A stretch of 64,000 bases of DNA, taken from assembly GCF_004684095.1 (NCBI RefSeq), contig NZ_SRII01000003.1:372001-436000 (forward strand), in the 5' to 3' direction. The position numbers and the translations under genes were made by a program. This DNA is from Hymenobacter sp. UV11 (GTDB lineage Bacteria > Bacteroidota > Bacteroidia > Cytophagales > Hymenobacteraceae). This document shows, piece after piece, positions 61,763 to 64,000 of the stretch. The notes beneath the pieces were generated by a model. The model ran no database searches and was not told the DNA's origin. It saw only the letters and a list, made by a program, of their open reading frames with translations. How positions within the stretch are numbered: position 1 is the first letter of the stretch; each line of letters starts with the position of its first letter.

Positions 61763-62665
61763 ATGAAGAACATCTTCCTCAGCAGCTTATTGGCTTGCGG
61801 GGCGTTGCTGGCTCGGGCCCAGGCCCCGGCACCTACCCCCGCCGACACGTCGTACTGGCGCACCAGCCTCAAGGCGGGCGTCAACCTCAACGAGGCCGTA
61901 ATTTCGGATAATTGGAAGGGCGGTGGGGCTACGTCGCTGGGACTGAGCACGCTCTTTAATGGCCAGGCGCACTACCTGCGTGGCCGGCAAAGCTGGGACA
62001 ACGAGGCCGACTTCTTGTACGCCGGGCAGTACACGCGAGGGCAGGGCTACCGCAAAACCAATGACCGCCTTTGGCTCGATACCAAGTACGGCCACGCCCT
62101 CTCGCCCAAGTGGGACGCCTTTGTGTCCTTGAACATGCTCTCGCAGTTTGCACCCGGCTACGACTACTCGGGCGATATACCGCGGCTGGTATCGAGTTTC
62201 CTGGCCCCGGCTTACCTGACGAATGCCTACGGCTTTGAGTTTCATCCTAACAAGCGGTTTGTGCTGCGCCTGTCGCCCTTCGCGCCGCGCCTAACGATAG
62301 TGCGGGAGCCGGGGCGCTTCCAGACGCTGCCCACCGATGTGGTATATGGCGTAGACCCCGGCCACACCACGCGCTGGGAAATTCTGGCGGCCCAGATTCT
62401 GGCTTCCCTCGACCAGCCGCTGGGTCCCAACGCCAATTTTAAGGCGCGCTACCTGCTGTTTACCAACTACGGCGGCTTTCGGGCGCGCGACATCAACCAG
62501 CGCCTCGACCTCACCATTACGGCCAAAGTGTACGGGCTGCTGAGCGTTAACTTCCAGAGTACCGTGCTGTATCAGTATGACCAGGACCCCGGTATTCAGT
62601 TCAGCCAGGGCCTGGGACTGGGCCTGTTATTGACACGCCAGAACCCGCCGGCGCCGCCCAAGTAG
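61763..62665 (+). CDS. DUF3078 outer-membrane-associated protein
   Basis: 300 aa from the ATG at 61763, opening a signal peptide (KNIFLSSLLACGALLARAQ). The DUF3078 pattern is seen in WRTSLKAGVNLNEAVISDNW, then NEADFLYAGQYTRGQGYRKT, and alternating short strands to the C-terminus (LYQYDQDPGIQFSQGLGLGL), consistent with a small beta-barrel. Function is unknown in the family. It is preceded by a clear promoter. Confidence 0.85.
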   Translation: MKNIFLSSLLACGALLARAQAPAPTPADTSYWRTSLKAGVNLNEAVISDNWKGGGATSLGLSTLFNGQAHYLRGRQSWDNEADFLYAGQYTRGQGYRKTNDRLWLDTKYGHALSPKWDAFVSLNMLSQFAPGYDYSGDIPRLVSSFLAPAYLTNAYGFEFHPNKRFVLRLSPFAPRLTIVREPGRFQTLPTDVVYGVDPGHTTRWEILAAQILASLDQPLGPNANFKARYLLFTNYGGFRARDINQRLDLTITAKVYGLLSVNFQSTVLYQYDQDPGIQFSQGLGLGLLLTRQNPPAPPK

Positions 62666-62707
62666 CCATTTTTGGGCATTCCAGGCTTTTTCGCTGGCAA
62701 TAAAGGG

Positions 62708-62715
62708 TACCTTTG
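62708..62715 (+). promoter_or_regulatory. -7 promoter word of the terminal TonB receptor gene
   Basis: TACCTTTG lies 23 nt before the ATG at 62739. No strong -33 TTG is at the standard distance. Confidence 0.5.
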
Positions 62716-62738
62716 CGGCCGTTTATTTAACCGCTTGT

Positions 62739-64000
62739 ATGTCCCCATTTTTACGAAGCGCCGCCAGCCTAGTTTTACTGTTGCCGCTAGCCACGCAAGC
62801 CCAGCGCCTGGCTGTTCCTACCCCCGCCGATAGCGCCCGCCAGCGCCCGCTCGGCGAAGTGACGGTGTACGCCACGCGCCTCGGCCAGCTCTCGGGCCAA
62901 ACCGGCCGCTACGTGACCGTAGTGCCCGGCAGCACCCTCAGCCGCTACCCGGTGGCCTCGCTCGACGACCTGCTGCGCCTGCTGCCCAACCTGGAGGTGC
63001 AGAGCCGCGGCAGCTTCGGCACCCAGGCCGACATCACGCTGCGCGGCTCAACCTTCAACCAGGTCTTGATTTTGCTGGATGGCATGCGCCTGAACGACCC
63101 GCTCACGGGTCACTTCGCGGGCTATCTGCCCATTACGCCGGCCGAGATTGAGCAGATTGAGGTGGTGCGCGGCCCCGGCGCGGCGCTGTACGGGCCCGAT
63201 GCGGTGGGCGGCTTCATCAACATTGTGACCAAGACCTTCGCCGCCACTCACCGGCCCGACGCCGTGGAGCTGGCCGGCACTTTCCTGTCTGGCGAATACG
63301 GCCTGAAAAGCACCAACGCCGGCTTCTACGGCCAGGACCACGGCCTGCGCCTGGCGGGCGGCATCCTCAACAACACGGCCAGCGGGCAGCTGCTCGACCT
63401 GCCCGGCGGCCTGCGCAACGACTTCAAGCTGAACACCTACTCGCTGTCGGGCGCATACCAGATTACCGATAAATTCAGCGCCGCCGCCCGCGCCAGCTTC
63501 GACCGACGCGACTACAACGCTCAGAATTTTTACACGACCAACGCCGGCGACCGCGCCCGCGAAACCACCTCGCGCGACTGGTACCAGGGCCAGCTGCGCT
63601 ATGAGTGGAACGAGCGCGCCCGCACCGAGCTGTCCATCGTGGGCACGGCCAGCACCGACCTCTACGTGTACACGCCCACCTCGGCGGCCAGCGACCACCT
63701 CATGCACTACCTCAACGTGCAGGGCCAGCACCAAATCCAGCTCTCGCCCAAGGTGCGCGCCACGGTGGGCGGCCAGGCCGACCGCCGCGCCGTACAAAGC
63801 AACGACCGCGGCGACCACGCCGTGTGGCACGCCGGCGCGTTTGCGGTGGCGGCCCTGGCGCCTACCCCCGGCCTCAACATTACGGCCGCCCTACGCCTCG
63901 ACCACGACCAGAACTACGGCACCGAGGTGGTGCCGCAGCTCAATGCCAGCCAGCAGGTGGGCGAAAAGCTGACCGTGCGCGGCGCGGTGGGTAGGGGCAT
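62739..64000 (+). CDS. TonB-dependent receptor (partial, runs off the window)
   Basis: At least 420 codons are open from the ATG at 62739 to the window end. A signal peptide (SPFLRSAASLVLLLPLATQA) is followed by the TonB-box-like EVTVYATRL, the plug with PNLEVQSRGSFGTQADITLRG and VRGPGAALYGPDAVGGFINI, then barrel strands. This is the BtuB/FecA style without an N-terminal CarboxypepD_reg domain. Ligand could be a cobalamin or siderophore, but the barrel is too incomplete to tell. Confidence 0.93.
   Translation, partial: MSPFLRSAASLVLLLPLATQAQRLAVPTPADSARQRPLGEVTVYATRLGQLSGQTGRYVTVVPGSTLSRYPVASLDDLLRLLPNLEVQSRGSFGTQADITLRGSTFNQVLILLDGMRLNDPLTGHFAGYLPITPAEIEQIEVVRGPGAALYGPDAVGGFINIVTKTFAATHRPDAVELAGTFLSGEYGLKSTNAGFYGQDHGLRLAGGILNNTASGQLLDLPGGLRNDFKLNTYSLSGAYQITDKFSAAARASFDRRDYNAQNFYTTNAGDRARETTSRDWYQGQLRYEWNERARTELSIVGTASTDLYVYTPTSAASDHLMHYLNVQGQHQIQLSPKVRATVGGQADRRAVQSNDRGDHAVWHAGAFAVAALAPTPGLNITAALRLDHDQNYGTEVVPQLNASQQVGEKLTVRGAVGRG

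Overview
The window reads as chromosomal DNA from a GC-rich Bacteroidota, most like Hymenobacter or a close relative in Cytophagales. This rests on SusC/SusD and DUF4249 proteins, LytS/LytTR sensors, promoters with the Bacteroidota -7 word TAnnTTTG, few Shine-Dalgarno sequences, and strongly proline/alanine-biased coding at high GC. The assignment is an inference from content, not from a search. No rRNA, tRNA, CRISPR array, transposase or phage gene was seen.

Layout. 1-21 kb holds housekeeping and mixed genes: an alkyltransferase-like protein, two NTF2-like secreted paralogues, an S9-peptidase remnant, two paralogous secreted proteins of unknown function, an M90/MtfA-type peptidase, an ABC-F ATPase, a class I aminotransferase, a glycosyltransferase with a degenerate sugar-transferase tail, a methyltransferase, recR, clpS, an aldo/keto reductase, a cytochrome P450, and a small secreted protein with a decayed paralogue. 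21-26.5 kb holds an esterase, a divergent aldehyde dehydrogenase and a fructose-bisphosphatase homologue lacking key metal ligands. 26.5-51 kb is a pectin/galacturonate utilisation locus. 51-64 kb holds a PAP2 phosphatase, an OmpR/histidine-kinase pair, a TonB receptor with a DUF4249 lipoprotein, a LytS/LytTR pair, a beta carbonic anhydrase, an acyltransferase, a DUF3078 protein and the start of another TonB receptor.

How the pectin locus works. Pectin is de-esterified by two CE8 pectinesterases and cut by a GH28 enzyme. Oligomers enter through SusC/SusD. GH105 removes unsaturated ends, and KduI/KduD convert the resulting deoxy-keto sugar to 2-keto-3-deoxygluconate. Saturated galacturonate passes through UxaC, UxaB and UxaA to the same intermediate. 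KdgK and Eda then give pyruvate and glyceraldehyde 3-phosphate. An ExuT-like carrier imports hexuronate, and a LacI-family regulator is divergent from kduD. Near-identical palindromes lie before kduD/lacI and before the GH28 gene, the heads of the two minus-strand gene strings, and are the likely operators.

The most unusual signals are in DNA architecture. The octamer CCTACCCC/GGGGTAGG occurs about once per kilobase on both strands, inside and outside genes. Many intergenic gaps carry arrays of degenerate 7-bp repeats, often as a left array and its inverted partner, with a different word at each locus. Other gaps hold long, near-perfect hairpins of at least four families. Together these elements punctuate most junctions of the pectin gene string.
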